Part shown: in pieces, positions 16,953 through 27,062 of the stretch
Layout of the letters: each line of letters opens with the position of its first letter
How positions within the stretch are numbered: the stretch's first letter is position 1
NCBI GenBank assembly: GCA_001464055.1
Contig: LNET01000098.1
Span: 1 to 64,000 of the forward strand
Length of the DNA stretch: 64,000 bases
Source: Burkholderiales bacterium Ga0077543
GTDB lineage: Bacteria > Pseudomonadota > Gammaproteobacteria > Burkholderiales > Burkholderiaceae_C
Reading direction: 5' to 3'
The notes under the pieces: model-generated
Seen by the model: the letters and a program-made list of their open reading frames with translations, nothing else
Told to the model about the DNA's origin: nothing
The model's database searches: none
Program-made: the position numbers and the translations under genes

Positions 16953-19049
16953 TCAGGTAAAGGTCTTGCCAGAGGCTGCCAGCCGCACCAGCAGCGGCGC
17001 AGGCTGCCAGAACGACGCGTCGTCCAGCGGGTTGGCGGCAAATTTCTTCATCGTCTGCAGCACGTTGAAGAGACCTTGGTTGTCGGCGTAGCACATCGGG
17101 CCGCCGCGGTGCAGCGGGAAGCCGTAGCCGGTGAGGTAGACCATGTCGATGTCGCTGGCCTTGCCGGCAATGCCCTCTTCCAGGATCTTCGCGCCTTCGT
17201 TGACCAGCGAATAGACCAGACGGTGCACGATCTCCTCGTCGCTGATCCTGCGCGGGCTGACGCCGAGCGCTGCACGGTGGTCCTCGATCATCTTCACCAC
17301 CACCGGGCTGGGCAGGGCGTCGCGCTTGCCAGGCTGGTAGTCGTACCAGCCCGCACCGGTCTTCTGGCCATACCGGCCCATCTCGCACAGCAGGTCGGCG
17401 GTCTTGCTGTAGCGCATGTGCGGCTTCTCGACGTAACGCCGCTTGCGGATGGCCCAGCCGATGTCGTTGCCGGCCAGGTCGCCCATGCGGAACGGACCCA
17501 TCGCGAAACCGAACTTCTCGGCCGCCTTGTCCACTTGCGCAGGGGTGCAGCCTTCCTCCAGCAGGAAGCCTGCCTGGCGGCTGTACTGTTCGATCATGCG
17601 GTTGCCGATGAAGCCGTCGCAGACACCGCTGACCACCGCGGTCTTGCGGATCTTCTTGGCCACCGCCATCACCGTGGCCAGCACGTCCTTGGCGGTGGCC
17701 TTGCCGCGCACCACCTCCAGCAGCTTCATCACGTTGGCCGGGCTGAAGAAGTGCAGGCCCACCACGTCCTGCGGGCGCCTTGTGAAGCCGGCGATCTGGT
17801 CGAGGTCCAGCGTGCTGGTGTTGCTGGCCAGGATGGCGCCAGGCTTCATCACCTCGTCCAGCGTCTTGAACACGGCTTCCTTCACGCCCATCTCTTCGAA
17901 CACGGCTTCGATGACGAGGTCGGCATCGGCGATGTCGGCGTAGTTGAGCGTTGTCGACAGCAGGGCCAGGCGGGCGTCGAGCTTGTCCTGCTTGAGCTTG
18001 CCCTTCTTCACCTGGGCCTCGTAGTTCCTGAGGATCGTGGCCACGCCGCGGTCCAGTGCGTCCTGCTTCGTTTCAAGGATCGTCACCGGAATGCCGGCGT
18101 TCAGGAAGTTCATGCTGATGCCGCCACCCATGGTGCCGGCACCGATCACGGCGACTTTGGCGATCGCGCGTTGCGGCGTGTCTTCAGGCACATCGGCGAT
18201 CTTGCTGGCAGCGCGTTCGCCGAAGAACGCATGGCGCAGCGCCTTGCATTCAGGGGTCAGCATCAGCGCCATGAAGGTCTCGCGCTCGTAGGTCATGCCC
18301 TGGTCGAAGGACAGCTTCAGGGCCATTTCCACCGCGTCCACGCACTTGGCAGGGGCCGGGAAATTCTTCGCCATGGCCTTGACGGTGTTGCGGGCGAACT
18401 GGAAGTAGCCGTCGGGGTTCGGATGGCTCAGTTTCAGGTCGCGCACGCGCACCCGAGGCTCGTTCGCCTTGGCCACGCCCAGCGCACAGGCGGCGTCGAC
18501 CACGCCCTGTCCCGCGGGAACGATCAGGTCGAACAGCCGCTGGCCCGGCAGGCCGGCCAACAGCTCGCTCTTGACCGGGTCGCCGCCGACGATCATGTTG
18601 AGTGCGGTCTCCACGCCCAGCACCCGCGGCAGCCTCTGCGTGCCGCCGGCGCCAGGGATCAGGCCGATCTTGACCTCGGGCAGCGCCACATCCACCCCCG
18701 GGGCCGCCACGCGCCAGTGGCAGCCCAGAGCCAGTTCCAGCCCGCCGCCCATGCACAAGCCGTTGATCGCCGCCACCACCGGTTTCGGGCAATCTTCGAG
18801 CAGCCTGATCAGACTGAGCAGATTGGGTTCGGCAATCGCCTTGGGACTGCCGAACTCCTTGATGTCAGCGCCACCCGAAAACGCCCGGCCGCTGCCCGTG
18901 ATCACGATGGCCAGGACAGCCGCGTCGGCCACCGCCTGCTCGACGCCAGCAGCCACACCCGTGCGCGTGTCGTAACCCAAGCCGTTGACCGGAGGATTGT
19001 CCAGCGTGATCACGGCCACCTGGCCCCGCAACTCGTACTTGGCGCCCAT
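16953..19049 (-). CDS. fadJ: Enoyl-CoA hydratase / 3-hydroxyacyl-CoA dehydrogenase (FadJ/FadB-like)
   Basis: The 698-aa bifunctional enzyme hydrates enoyl-CoA and oxidises 3-hydroxyacyl-CoA. The N-terminal crotonase domain (1-190) has the oxyanion segment [10 protein letters not shown] and the catalytic region [15 protein letters not shown]. The dehydrogenase domain begins with [17 protein letters not shown] (about 295) and contains the catalytic HFFSP. Two C-terminal 3HCDH domains follow. It is the first gene of the acyl-CoA operon, with AGAGG as ribosome binding site and a palindromic operator 24 nt upstream. The symbol reflects family, not proven substrate. Confidence 0.93.
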   Translation of the reverse strand: MGAKYELRGQVAVITLDNPPVNGLGYDTRTGVAAGVEQAVADAAVLAIVITGSGRAFSGGADIKEFGSPKAIAEPNLLSLIRLLEDCPKPVVAAINGLCMGGGLELALGCHWRVAAPGVDVALPEVKIGLIPGAGGTQRLPRVLGVETALNMIVGGDPVKSELLAGLPGQRLFDLIVPAGQGVVDAACALGVAKANEPRVRVRDLKLSHPNPDGYFQFARNTVKAMAKNFPAPAKCVDAVEMALKLSFDQGMTYERETFMALMLTPECKALRHAFFGERAASKIADVPEDTPQRAIAKVAVIGAGTMGGGISMNFLNAGIPVTILETKQDALDRGVATILRNYEAQVKKGKLKQDKLDARLALLSTTLNYADIADADLVIEAVFEEMGVKEAVFKTLDEVMKPGAILASNTSTLDLDQIAGFTRRPQDVVGLHFFSPANVMKLLEVVRGKATAKDVLATVMAVAKKIRKTAVVSGVCDGFIGNRMIEQYSRQAGFLLEEGCTPAQVDKAAEKFGFAMGPFRMGDLAGNDIGWAIRKRRYVEKPHMRYSKTADLLCEMGRYGQKTGAGWYDYQPGKRDALPSPVVVKMIEDHRAALGVSPRRISDEEIVHRLVYSLVNEGAKILEEGIAGKASDIDMVYLTGYGFPLHRGGPMCYADNQGLFNVLQTMKKFAANPLDDASFWQPAPLLVRLAASGKTFT

Positions 19050-19072
19050 GCGTACCTCTGCCTTCGAAATTA

Positions 19073-19091
19073 GAACGGTCGTTCGATTCTA
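19073..19091 (-). promoter_or_regulatory. Promoter -10 with palindromic operator of the fad-like operon
   Basis: GAACGGTCGTTC (19073-19084) is an inverted repeat GAACG/CGTTC with a 2-bp centre, placed 24 bp before the fadJ-like start. Next to it on the minus strand is TAGAAT (plus 19086-19091), a good -10 box, so the palindrome covers the predicted transcription start. This layout suits repression by a TetR-type acyl-CoA-responsive regulator. No regulator gene lies next to it and no clear -35 box is visible. Confidence 0.5.
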
Positions 19092-22000
19092 GGTCGCGCC
19101 CATGGCAGGGTTTTGTCCCGGTTGCGACAGGCGCAGGACGGTGGCAATCAGTTCGTCCACGTCGAGCGGCTTGGTCACGTAGTCCGAGAAACCGGCCGCG
19201 CGGGCTGCCTCGACGTCCGACTGCGTCGCGTCGGCACTCACCGCCACGACAGGAACCCCGGCGGTGGCCGGGTGGGCCTTGAGCCGGGCCAGCACGGCAT
19301 AGCCATCCAGGCCCGGCATGTGCAGGTCCAGCAGCACCAGATGCGGCGGCTCGCGCAATGCCTGGGCCAGCCCGTCCTCGGGCCGGCTGGCCGTGCGCAG
19401 GCGAACATCCGGCAACTGCAACAGGACGGCGTGGACGAGCTCGAGGTTCACCTCGTTGTCGTCGATGTAGAGAACCTCGCGTCGCTCCGTGGCGTTGCCG
19501 GCAGCGCCCCCCGGACCGGCGGAGCCCGGCGCAGCACTGGGCTGCACGGACGAACGGGCTGGAATCGGCGGTGCGTCGGGCACTGCCGGCAGGCTCAGAC
19601 AGAACACACTGCCTTCGCCGACACGGCTGTGTACGCCCAGGCGCCCCTGCATCGCCTCGACCAGGCGGCGGCTGAGCGCCAGGCCGATGCCCGTGCCTTC
19701 CACCCTGCCGCGTTCGGCCCCCAGCCGCTCGAAGGGCACGAAAAGGCGCTGCTGAGCCTCGTGCGAGATGCCTGAGCCGGTGTCGCGGACATCGATCCGC
19801 ACTTCGGCGCCTTCACGACAGAGCCGAACCTCGACTTCGCCCCCCGGTCGGTTGTACTTGATGGCGTTGGACAAGAGATTCAGCAACACCTGCCGCAGCC
19901 GGGTTCGGTCGGCGGTGACGACCGAGGGGTCGGGACTGCCGTCAGGCAACAGCGGGGTCAGCGTGGGCTGCAAGCTCACGCCATGGCGGATCGCCAACTC
20001 GCCCACCAAAGCCAGGCATTCGGCCGTGAGTTCGGTGGCCGAGACAGGCTGCAGGTCCACGGTCATCCTGCCAGCCTCGATGCTGCCGAGGTCCAGGACT
20101 TCATTGATCAGTTCCAGCAGGTGCTGCGCTCCACGCAGGATCTGCTGCGCGTAGCCCAGCTGGTGTGCAGGCAGCGGCGGGCGCTGATCGCGCATCAGCA
20201 GCTGCACGAAGCCCACCACGGCGTTCATGGGCGTGCGCAGCTCGTGTGACATGTGGGAGAGGAACTGGGACTTGGCCCGATTCGCGCGATCGGCCTCGTC
20301 GCGCGCCGCGGCCAGGGCCTGTTCGGCGCGCTTGCGCGCGGTGATGTCGACACTGAAGGTGTAGACAACACGCCGGCCGTCGGGGCCTGGCGGGCCGGCC
20401 ACATGGCGCACGGCCAGGTCCACCTGGCCACCCTGTCCGTCGGAGTAGCTGCGTTCGACCTCCAGCGCCCTTCCCTGGCGTACCTGTTCATGCTCGGCTT
20501 CGATCCGGCGCGCACGATCCGGGCCCAGGACCTCGGCCATGCCGAGCCCTGGGACTTCGTCGGCGCGGCGTCCGAGCATCGCTGCCAGGGAAGCGTCCAT
20601 GTAGGTGTAGCGCCCGTCGGCGTCGACGCTGGAGATGTGGCCGGGGAAAGCCTCCAGCAGGGCACGCAGCTCGCGCTCACCCTGGCGCAGCTGCTGCTCG
20701 GCCCGCTTCAGCTCGGAGATGTCGGCGCCGAAGGCGTAGAGCACGGGATCGCCGCTGCGCGGGTCGGTGCCCGCAGCCAGGGTCATCTGCACGGTGATGG
20801 GGCCGTCCGGTCCCAGGTACTCGCGCTCGATGCTCATCGATTGGCCGGCCAGCACCTGAGCCATCGCTGCCTCGAACTCGGCGGCACGCCTGCGGCCGAT
20901 GACTTCGCCGACATGCCGCCCGATCAGGTCTGCCGCTGACCGGCCCGCCAGCCGGGCCAGCGGCCCGTTGACGTAGGTGTAGCGAAGTTGGCGGTCGAAG
21001 CGGGAGATGAAACCGGGAAAGGCGTCGAGCAAGGCGCGCTGCTGGGCTTCACGGTCGTGCAGCATCGTCATGGCGTGCTGCTCTGCCGTGACATCCCGAA
21101 AGCTCCACACACGCAGTCGACGCCCCCCCACGTTGACGGGCTCGAAGCGGCGATAGATGACCCGGCCGTCCCTCAGCTTCACCAGCCCTTCATGCCGCCG
21201 GCCGTTGGCCACGATGGCCGCGGCCTGACGCTGCTCGACCTCGGGTTCGACGTAGAGCGCCGCCGAGGCCTGACGCAGGTCTGCGGCCCGCAGCTCGTGC
21301 GGGCGCCGGTCACGGATGCCCACCAGGTCCAGCAACTGCTGGTTGGCAAAGCGTACCGGTTCGACACGGTTGCCGGGCTCCGTGGCGTAGATGGCGTCGC
21401 CCGTGGCATCGAGCACGCCGCGCAAGGACTCGGCCGCGAGTTCGGCGGCGGCGCGGGCGCTCTCCTGATGGCTGATGTCGCGCGAGACAAGGATCACGCT
21501 GCCATCGCCCTCGTCGTCGTCGCGGTAAGGGAAGAACTGCGTCTGAAGCACGACGTCGCGTCCATCGGGCAGCCGCGTAGGCATCGTCACGAACCCGGGT
21601 GTGCCGTCACGCTGGCAGGCCTCGAAGGCCTGCCAGCGCGGCGGCGCCGACAAGACCTGCATCAGCTGGCGTGCGGGCTGGCCGATGGCCTCTTCGCGGG
21701 TGCGCCCCAAGGCCCGGCACCAGGCATCGTTGACGAGCCTGTAGCAGCCATCGGGTCCGATCATCGACACCATGTCGTCGACGGAGTTCGTCACGCGTTC
21801 GTAGGTGCGAAGCCCGCGCTCCAGCGACTTCAGCTCGGTGACATCGGTCCACAGCCCGATCGATCCGATGTGGCAACCCTCTTCGCTGACGATGGGCGTG
21901 GCCTGGTTCACGGCATGGCGCAGGCTCCCGTCCGGGCGCTCGATGCTCATTTCGTAGACACCTCGCTGTCCCAGGCGGCGCAGCGACAGTTCATGCGCCA

Positions 22001-22871
22001 GGCGCTCGCGGGCTGCGCCGCTGAACACCTCCAGCGCTCCCCGGCCGAGCAGCTCGTCGCGGCTGCGGCCCAGCAGTTCGCACATCGCCGGATTGACGTC
22101 GAGCGTGCGACCCTCGGCATCCACGAACCAGTAGCCCTGCGAGGTGCCGCGCAGCAACCGCTGCGTCAAGGCGTTCTGGCGGGCCAGCTCGCGACGGGCC
22201 GATTCGGCGTCTTCGGCATGGCGCTGCGCTTCGGCATAGCGCGCCCGGCTGGTAACGCTGGCGCGCAACTCGGCCTCGAACTGCCGCGCCGCGCGCTGCC
22301 CCGCCACCACCATCATCAGCACGAACACCGCTGCGCCGGCCGCCAGGCCCGGCATGGCCGTCCCGACAGCCCCCAGAAGGGCCGCTGCCAGAGCCAGGCC
22401 GGCCGGCAGGGCGAAGAGCGTGGCGGCACGCTGGTCGAACGCCCCAGTGACAAAAGCCCCGCCGACCATCGCCGTCCAGATGAACAGCACGCCGGCAGCC
22501 GCCTCGGGCTGGGGCAGCAACATCAGCACCGGCAGCAAGCCGGCCCAGGCCAGGCCGTGAATTCCGAAGGCAATTCGGTGCCAGCGCAAGGCCGCTTCGG
22601 CTGCGCCCTGCTCAGCCTCGCGATGCGGCCGGCTGTGCCGCAGTCCGGCTCTGACAGCCAGGGTGGCCAGCAGCGCGAGATACCAACCCGCCGCCAGCGC
22701 CGCCGATCCGCCCTGGGCGAGCAGGAACACCACCACCAACCCGGCCAGCGTGGTGGCCAGCACCGAAGACGAGGTGGCCTGCAGCAGCACGCGCAGGCGT
22801 TCCTGGGCCAGCGGCAGGCTGAGGTCGGCTTCGTCGGCCGGGGGCATCAGGGTGGTGGTGCTTCGGAGCAT
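19089..22871 (-). CDS. Multi-PAS hybrid histidine kinase with receiver domain
   Basis: This 1260-aa sensor kinase has about six N-terminal hydrophobic segments (36-190) and then a coiled linker. PAS-type domains follow at roughly 240-350, 360-470, 485-600, 610-725 and 735-850; the last two look like a tandem duplication (RALLDAFPG / RALLEAFPG). HisKA contains phospho-His876 (SHELRTPMN), and the ATPase domain has N-box SNAIKYN and G boxes DTGSGI and GTGIGL. The C-terminal receiver has phospho-Asp1182 (LLDLHMPGLDG). The signal is unknown. It lies 112 nt after the second kinase gene. No strong ribosome binding site is visible, so the start could be moved. Confidence 0.9.
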   Translation of the reverse strand: MLRSTTTLMPPADEADLSLPLAQERLRVLLQATSSSVLATTLAGLVVVFLLAQGGSAALAAGWYLALLATLAVRAGLRHSRPHREAEQGAAEAALRWHRIAFGIHGLAWAGLLPVLMLLPQPEAAAGVLFIWTAMVGGAFVTGAFDQRAATLFALPAGLALAAALLGAVGTAMPGLAAGAAVFVLMMVVAGQRAARQFEAELRASVTSRARYAEAQRHAEDAESARRELARQNALTQRLLRGTSQGYWFVDAEGRTLDVNPAMCELLGRSRDELLGRGALEVFSGAARERLAHELSLRRLGQRGVYEMSIERPDGSLRHAVNQATPIVSEEGCHIGSIGLWTDVTELKSLERGLRTYERVTNSVDDMVSMIGPDGCYRLVNDAWCRALGRTREEAIGQPARQLMQVLSAPPRWQAFEACQRDGTPGFVTMPTRLPDGRDVVLQTQFFPYRDDDEGDGSVILVSRDISHQESARAAAELAAESLRGVLDATGDAIYATEPGNRVEPVRFANQQLLDLVGIRDRRPHELRAADLRQASAALYVEPEVEQRQAAAIVANGRRHEGLVKLRDGRVIYRRFEPVNVGGRRLRVWSFRDVTAEQHAMTMLHDREAQQRALLDAFPGFISRFDRQLRYTYVNGPLARLAGRSAADLIGRHVGEVIGRRRAAEFEAAMAQVLAGQSMSIEREYLGPDGPITVQMTLAAGTDPRSGDPVLYAFGADISELKRAEQQLRQGERELRALLEAFPGHISSVDADGRYTYMDASLAAMLGRRADEVPGLGMAEVLGPDRARRIEAEHEQVRQGRALEVERSYSDGQGGQVDLAVRHVAGPPGPDGRRVVYTFSVDITARKRAEQALAAARDEADRANRAKSQFLSHMSHELRTPMNAVVGFVQLLMRDQRPPLPAHQLGYAQQILRGAQHLLELINEVLDLGSIEAGRMTVDLQPVSATELTAECLALVGELAIRHGVSLQPTLTPLLPDGSPDPSVVTADRTRLRQVLLNLLSNAIKYNRPGGEVEVRLCREGAEVRIDVRDTGSGISHEAQQRLFVPFERLGAERGRVEGTGIGLALSRRLVEAMQGRLGVHSRVGEGSVFCLSLPAVPDAPPIPARSSVQPSAAPGSAGPGGAAGNATERREVLYIDDNEVNLELVHAVLLQLPDVRLRTASRPEDGLAQALREPPHLVLLDLHMPGLDGYAVLARLKAHPATAGVPVVAVSADATQSDVEAARAAGFSDYVTKPLDVDELIATVLRLSQPGQNPAMGAT

Positions 22872-22983
22872 GCTGTGGGTCTTGTCAAGGACCGGCAGGC
22901 GGGCGCGACCAGGCCGTGCAGCCGCGCCGCGCCTGTGCACGTGCTGTTGCGCGGGCGCGTCCAGGTGCTTGCAGGCCGGTCAT

Positions 22984-25900
22984 TCAAGCGTCCTGTGCGG
23001 CATCGGCCGCGGACAACAGGCGCAGCGCGCTGTCGTAGTCGAAAGCCTGCACGGCGGCGCGCAGCGCCGCTGCAGTCAGCCCCATGGCAACGAGCTCGTC
23101 GTCGCTGGCGGTCTGCAGCCAACGCAGCGCAGCCATGTCGCGCCGCTGCAGGTGTTCGCGCAGGACCAGGCGCCGCTGCCGCGCCGCTGGGTCCGTGGCC
23201 GGGCCAGGGCCACCGGCAGCAGACACCGCAGGTCCGGGTGATGTCGCCAGACGCAACTCGATCTGGCCGATCAAGGACTGCAGTTCACCCGCCAGTTCAC
23301 CGGCAAGGGCTCGGGCCCCGCCGTCGATGGGGCCCGGATGCCGTGCCAAGGCCTGCGCCAGGGCCTGCACGCGCAAGGCCCCGATCGAGCCCGAAGCAGA
23401 CTTCAAGGAATGTGCAAGCTCGCGCAGCGTCCCCAGGTCGCCAGCCTGCACAGCCTGGCGCAGGCGTTCGCCGTCGGGCCGGTGAAAACCGGCAAAGCTG
23501 CGCAGCAGCCGGCCGTACGCTGCGCCGTCGCCCCGAACCGAGCGCAGACCACATTCGATATCGAGCCCGGAAACGCTGGCCAGCGGCTGCAAGGCCTCGG
23601 CCGATACGTTCCCGGGCCCGCCCACAGGCGTGGCGGGCGCGTTGGGAGCGGCGCGCGGCGCCGGCGCCGGCGCCACCGGCGCGGGCATCGGCTGGGGTTC
23701 GGCGCGAAGGCGCTCGGCCAGGTCGTCCAACAGGACCGGTTTGTCCAGCAAGCCCACGAAGCCCGCCCGCAGCGCGTCGGCCAGCGGCGGCGCGGCCGTG
23801 GGTGGCAGTGCCAGCAGCCAGCGCGGCGCGGGTTCCAGGCCTTGCGCATGGGCGTCGGACGGCATCGACAGACCGGCGGTGGCCTGGCGCGCACCGACCA
23901 GCACCCAGTCCACGGGCTCACCGCGCTGGGCTGCGGCCCGGAGCATGCGCAGGGCCGCCACCGCATCGTCGGCAGTGTCGGTGACAAACCCCAGCGCGCG
24001 CAGCGCTTCGGCCTGTGCGGCGCGGGCCTCGGGCAGCGCGTCCACGACCAGGGCGTGGCCCGCGCCCGACGCCACGGCGGACAGCCCCAACCCGGGCTCG
24101 GCGGCCTCCGCCGGCCCCGGCACGGAAGCCTCGTCCGCCGGCAGCGGACAGCGCAAGGTGAAACCGAACCGGCTGCCCTTTCCAGGCTGACTCTGCGCAA
24201 CCAGCCCAGCGCCCATCAAGGCCAGCAGGCGCTGACAGATCACCAGCCCCAACCCGGCGCCACCAAAGGCGCGACTGTCGCCGACGTCGCCTTGCTCGAA
24301 AGGCTCGAACAAGCGATCGACCAGTTCGGCTGGCATGCCGATGCCGCTGTCGCTGACCTCGAACCGCAGGTCTGCCGTGCCCGGCAGCGCACCCGCCATC
24401 CGGGTGATGCGCAGCGTGACATGGCCCGCCGGGGTGAACTTCAGCGCGTTGTCGAGCAGATGGCCCAGCACCTGTCGCAGTCGCAGGCCGTCGACCAGCA
24501 CCTGCGCGGGCACCTCGGCGTCGACCCAGAGCACCAGCTCGGCTTCGCTGCGCAGGCGCGCCGGCGCCAGACCCTGCAGCACGGCCGCCAGCATCGGACG
24601 CAGCGCATTCAGGGCCGGCACCAGCGCCAGCTGCCCGGCCTCGAGCCGGGTGAAGTCGAGGATGTCCTCGAGCAGGCCATGCAGTTGTCGGGCCGCGCTG
24701 TCGAGGGCGGCAACGCGCGCGGCCGCCGGGCCGTCGAGCTCCTGGCGCAGCAGGTGCGCCATGCCCAGCACGGTGTTCATCGGCGTGCGCAGTTCGTGGC
24801 CGATGCGCGCCAGGAACTCGTTCTTTGCCCGCGTGGCGGCCTGCGACCGGTCGCGTTCGAGCACCAGTTCGGCGGTGCGCCGCCGCACCAGGTCCTCGAG
24901 ACTGCGGCGGTGGGACTCGAGTTCGGCTTCGATCGCCACGCGATCGGACACGTCGCGCAGCATGGCCGTGAACTGCATCGCGTCGCCCAGGCGGCTGCGC
25001 GAAATGCCGACCTCCAGGTGCAGCGTGTGGCCGTCGCGATGGCGCCCCAGGACCAGCCGCCCGGCCTTCATGCGTCGCGCCGTGCCTTCGAGCTCGTTGC
25101 CGAACTCGCGCACATGCTGCGCATGCTCGGCCGCCACGCCCAGGGGCAGCAGCGGGGTCAGCGGTTGGCCCAGCATCTCTTCGGCGCTGTAGCCGAACAA
25201 ACGCTCGGCCGCCTGGTTGAACTGGTCGACCCGGCCTTCAGCGTCGAGCGTGACGATCGCGTCCGGTGCCGATTCCGCCAGGGCACGGAAGCCCTGCTCG
25301 CTCTCGCGCAGGCGCTGCAGCGTGCGCTGCAGGTCTGAACCGGCCCGCAGCAATGCGCGCCCGAGGCTGTCGAGTTCGAGAACGCGGCTGGGCGGCAGCG
25401 CAGCCTCCTGCCCTTCGCCCAGCCGTCTGGCGGCTTCGCGCAGGCGCGCCAGCGGTCGCAGCAGCCATTGGTCCAGGCCCAGCAGCAGCAGCAAGCCGCC
25501 CAGAAGCAGTACCAGCCCCTCGGCCGTCTGCGCCTGCATGATCTGCCGTTGCCGGCGCTGCACCTCGCGCGCGACGTCGACTTGAAGCCACAGCGCACCG
25601 CGGGACGTGCGGCGCAGTTCGCCCGGTGCTGCCGGCCAAGGCAGCGGTCGCATCACGCGCAACAGGCCGGCCTGGCGATCTTCGAACATCAGCAGCGGGT
25701 CGCCGGTGTCGCTCCGTGGGGCGACGGCGTGAAGGGCGCCATGGGCCTCCGCCAGCAGCCGCCCCCGGTCGGCCGCTCGCGTGGAAACGACGATCCGGCC
25801 CTGAGGGTCGGTCACCAGGGCCAGCTCGACGCCGTCCTGCAACACGGCATGGACCAGCACTTCGTTCACGACCGAGGGGTCCACCGTCACCAGGCGCTCA

Positions 25901-26085
25901 GCCACCACCGAGATGCGAGCGGCTTCGGAGGCGGCCGTGGCGAGGGCACGGTGCCAGGCCTCGGAGCTGGCCTGCTGCCGCGCCTGCAGCACGAATGCCG
26001 CGGCGAGCGACAGCGCCACCAGCGCCGCCCACACCGCGACCAGGCGCCGCAGCGGCCACCGGCCGGGCGCGGCAGTCGGAGCCAT
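22984..26085 (-). CDS. Hybrid histidine kinase with degenerate receiver and HPt domain
   Basis: The 1033-aa protein has a TM helix (15-35), a periplasmic domain (36-185), TM2 (189-205), a HAMP-like linker, PAS (265-385), HisKA with His430 (GHELRTPMN) and an ATPase domain (DNALKF, SDSGIGM, GGAGLGL). A receiver-like domain (676-795) follows, in which the phospho-acceptor position is Gly731 (WVLVGARQ) and only the Lys782 of DKP is kept. After a Pro/Ala linker comes HPt with His892 (AHSLKSASGS). The receiver is thus probably not phosphorylated. The ATG overlaps the upstream lipoprotein stop by 1 nt (TGATG). Confidence 0.9.
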   Translation of the reverse strand: MAPTAAPGRWPLRRLVAVWAALVALSLAAAFVLQARQQASSEAWHRALATAASEAARISVVAERLVTVDPSVVNEVLVHAVLQDGVELALVTDPQGRIVVSTRAADRGRLLAEAHGALHAVAPRSDTGDPLLMFEDRQAGLLRVMRPLPWPAAPGELRRTSRGALWLQVDVAREVQRRQRQIMQAQTAEGLVLLLGGLLLLLGLDQWLLRPLARLREAARRLGEGQEAALPPSRVLELDSLGRALLRAGSDLQRTLQRLRESEQGFRALAESAPDAIVTLDAEGRVDQFNQAAERLFGYSAEEMLGQPLTPLLPLGVAAEHAQHVREFGNELEGTARRMKAGRLVLGRHRDGHTLHLEVGISRSRLGDAMQFTAMLRDVSDRVAIEAELESHRRSLEDLVRRRTAELVLERDRSQAATRAKNEFLARIGHELRTPMNTVLGMAHLLRQELDGPAAARVAALDSAARQLHGLLEDILDFTRLEAGQLALVPALNALRPMLAAVLQGLAPARLRSEAELVLWVDAEVPAQVLVDGLRLRQVLGHLLDNALKFTPAGHVTLRITRMAGALPGTADLRFEVSDSGIGMPAELVDRLFEPFEQGDVGDSRAFGGAGLGLVICQRLLALMGAGLVAQSQPGKGSRFGFTLRCPLPADEASVPGPAEAAEPGLGLSAVASGAGHALVVDALPEARAAQAEALRALGFVTDTADDAVAALRMLRAAAQRGEPVDWVLVGARQATAGLSMPSDAHAQGLEPAPRWLLALPPTAAPPLADALRAGFVGLLDKPVLLDDLAERLRAEPQPMPAPVAPAPAPRAAPNAPATPVGGPGNVSAEALQPLASVSGLDIECGLRSVRGDGAAYGRLLRSFAGFHRPDGERLRQAVQAGDLGTLRELAHSLKSASGSIGALRVQALAQALARHPGPIDGGARALAGELAGELQSLIGQIELRLATSPGPAVSAAGGPGPATDPAARQRRLVLREHLQRRDMAALRWLQTASDDELVAMGLTAAALRAAVQAFDYDSALRLLSAADAAQDA

Positions 26086-27062
26086 CAGCCGCACGCGACG
26101 AATCGGTCGTCGCTCAAGCCCGAAGGATCGAATACGCCCTGGACGAGGCCTGCGCGCAGCATCACCGCATGCAGGCGCTCGGCCGATGCCCGCAGCCCGT
26201 CCTGCTGGCCCAGCCAGCGCCGGTTGCCAGAACGATCCGGCAGTTCCAGGCCCTGGAATGCGGCAGGCACGGCCTGGGGCGAGAGGCCCAGGCGTGGCGC
26301 GAGTTGCGTCAGGAACTGCTGCGGCTGGGTGATGAAAGCTTCGCGCAGCGACAGGTGGGCGTCCACCGCAGCCGCCACCGCTTCGCGATGGACACCCAGC
26401 AGGCCACTGCGAACCGCCAGCACGTCGAGCACCAGGCCTGGCTGCTCCAGGCTGCTGAACAGCTTGTGGGCCCCGGCCGCCAGCAGGCGCTGCCGCGCCG
26501 GGTCGTACGTGACGACAGCGTCCACCTGGCCTGCGAGGAAGGCTCGCTCGTGCTCGTCGGCCGCCAGCGCAACCACCTCGACGTCGCCTGGCCGCAATCC
26601 GGCGCTGCGCAGTGCGGCGTCGAGCATCACCGCGCCCACGGCCGACTGCTCCACGCCAATGCGCTGGCCGCGCAGGCCGCTCAGGTCGCGCATGACCGGC
26701 CGAGCGAGCAGCGCGTCGGCCCCCATCGACACATCGAACACCAGCACGGCCGTCAAGGACACGCCGCGCGACCTGGCCACCAGCACCTCGTCGAGGGTGA
26801 GGCAGGCGGCCTCGATCGCCCCCGAGGCCAGCGCGCGCAAGCTCGCCGAGGCCGATGGCATTTCGATCAGCCGCACCTGGCGGGCGTCCAGGCGCCCAAG
26901 CTCCCGGGCCAGAAACAACAGCTCGTAGCCCGGGAACACCTGGGCGCCGACGCGCAGTGGCTCGGCCTCGGTCCGGCAGCCGGGCAGCAGCGCAGCGGCG
27001 CAACCGGCGGCGACGAGGCGCCCCAGACGCCGTCGGCGATCGCGATCGACCAAGGGGCTCAC
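26085..27062 (-). CDS. NMT1/THI5-like solute-binding lipoprotein
   Basis: The 325-aa protein has a basic start, a hydrophobic segment and a lipobox LLPGC, so it is likely a lipoprotein. It is followed by a periplasmic type II binding-protein fold (PLRVGAQVFPGYELLFLARELG, GVEQSAVGAVMLDAAL). Nitrate/thiamine-precursor/sulfonate binding proteins look similar, but no ABC permease or ATPase gene for this class accompanies it. The start GTG overlaps the HD-GYP stop by 4 nt (GTGA) and its stop overlaps the hybrid kinase start. This suggests it acts as a ligand sensor for the kinase, not in transport. Ligand unknown. Confidence 0.8.
   Translation of the reverse strand: MSPLVDRDRRRRLGRLVAAGCAAALLPGCRTEAEPLRVGAQVFPGYELLFLARELGRLDARQVRLIEMPSASASLRALASGAIEAACLTLDEVLVARSRGVSLTAVLVFDVSMGADALLARPVMRDLSGLRGQRIGVEQSAVGAVMLDAALRSAGLRPGDVEVVALAADEHERAFLAGQVDAVVTYDPARQRLLAAGAHKLFSSLEQPGLVLDVLAVRSGLLGVHREAVAAAVDAHLSLREAFITQPQQFLTQLAPRLGLSPQAVPAAFQGLELPDRSGNRRWLGQQDGLRASAERLHAVMLRAGLVQGVFDPSGLSDDRFVACG

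Noticed and set aside
20988-23984. 998-codon plus-strand open frame opposite the two kinases
   Set aside because: Composition is that of an antisense shadow and both kinase genes have intact motifs.
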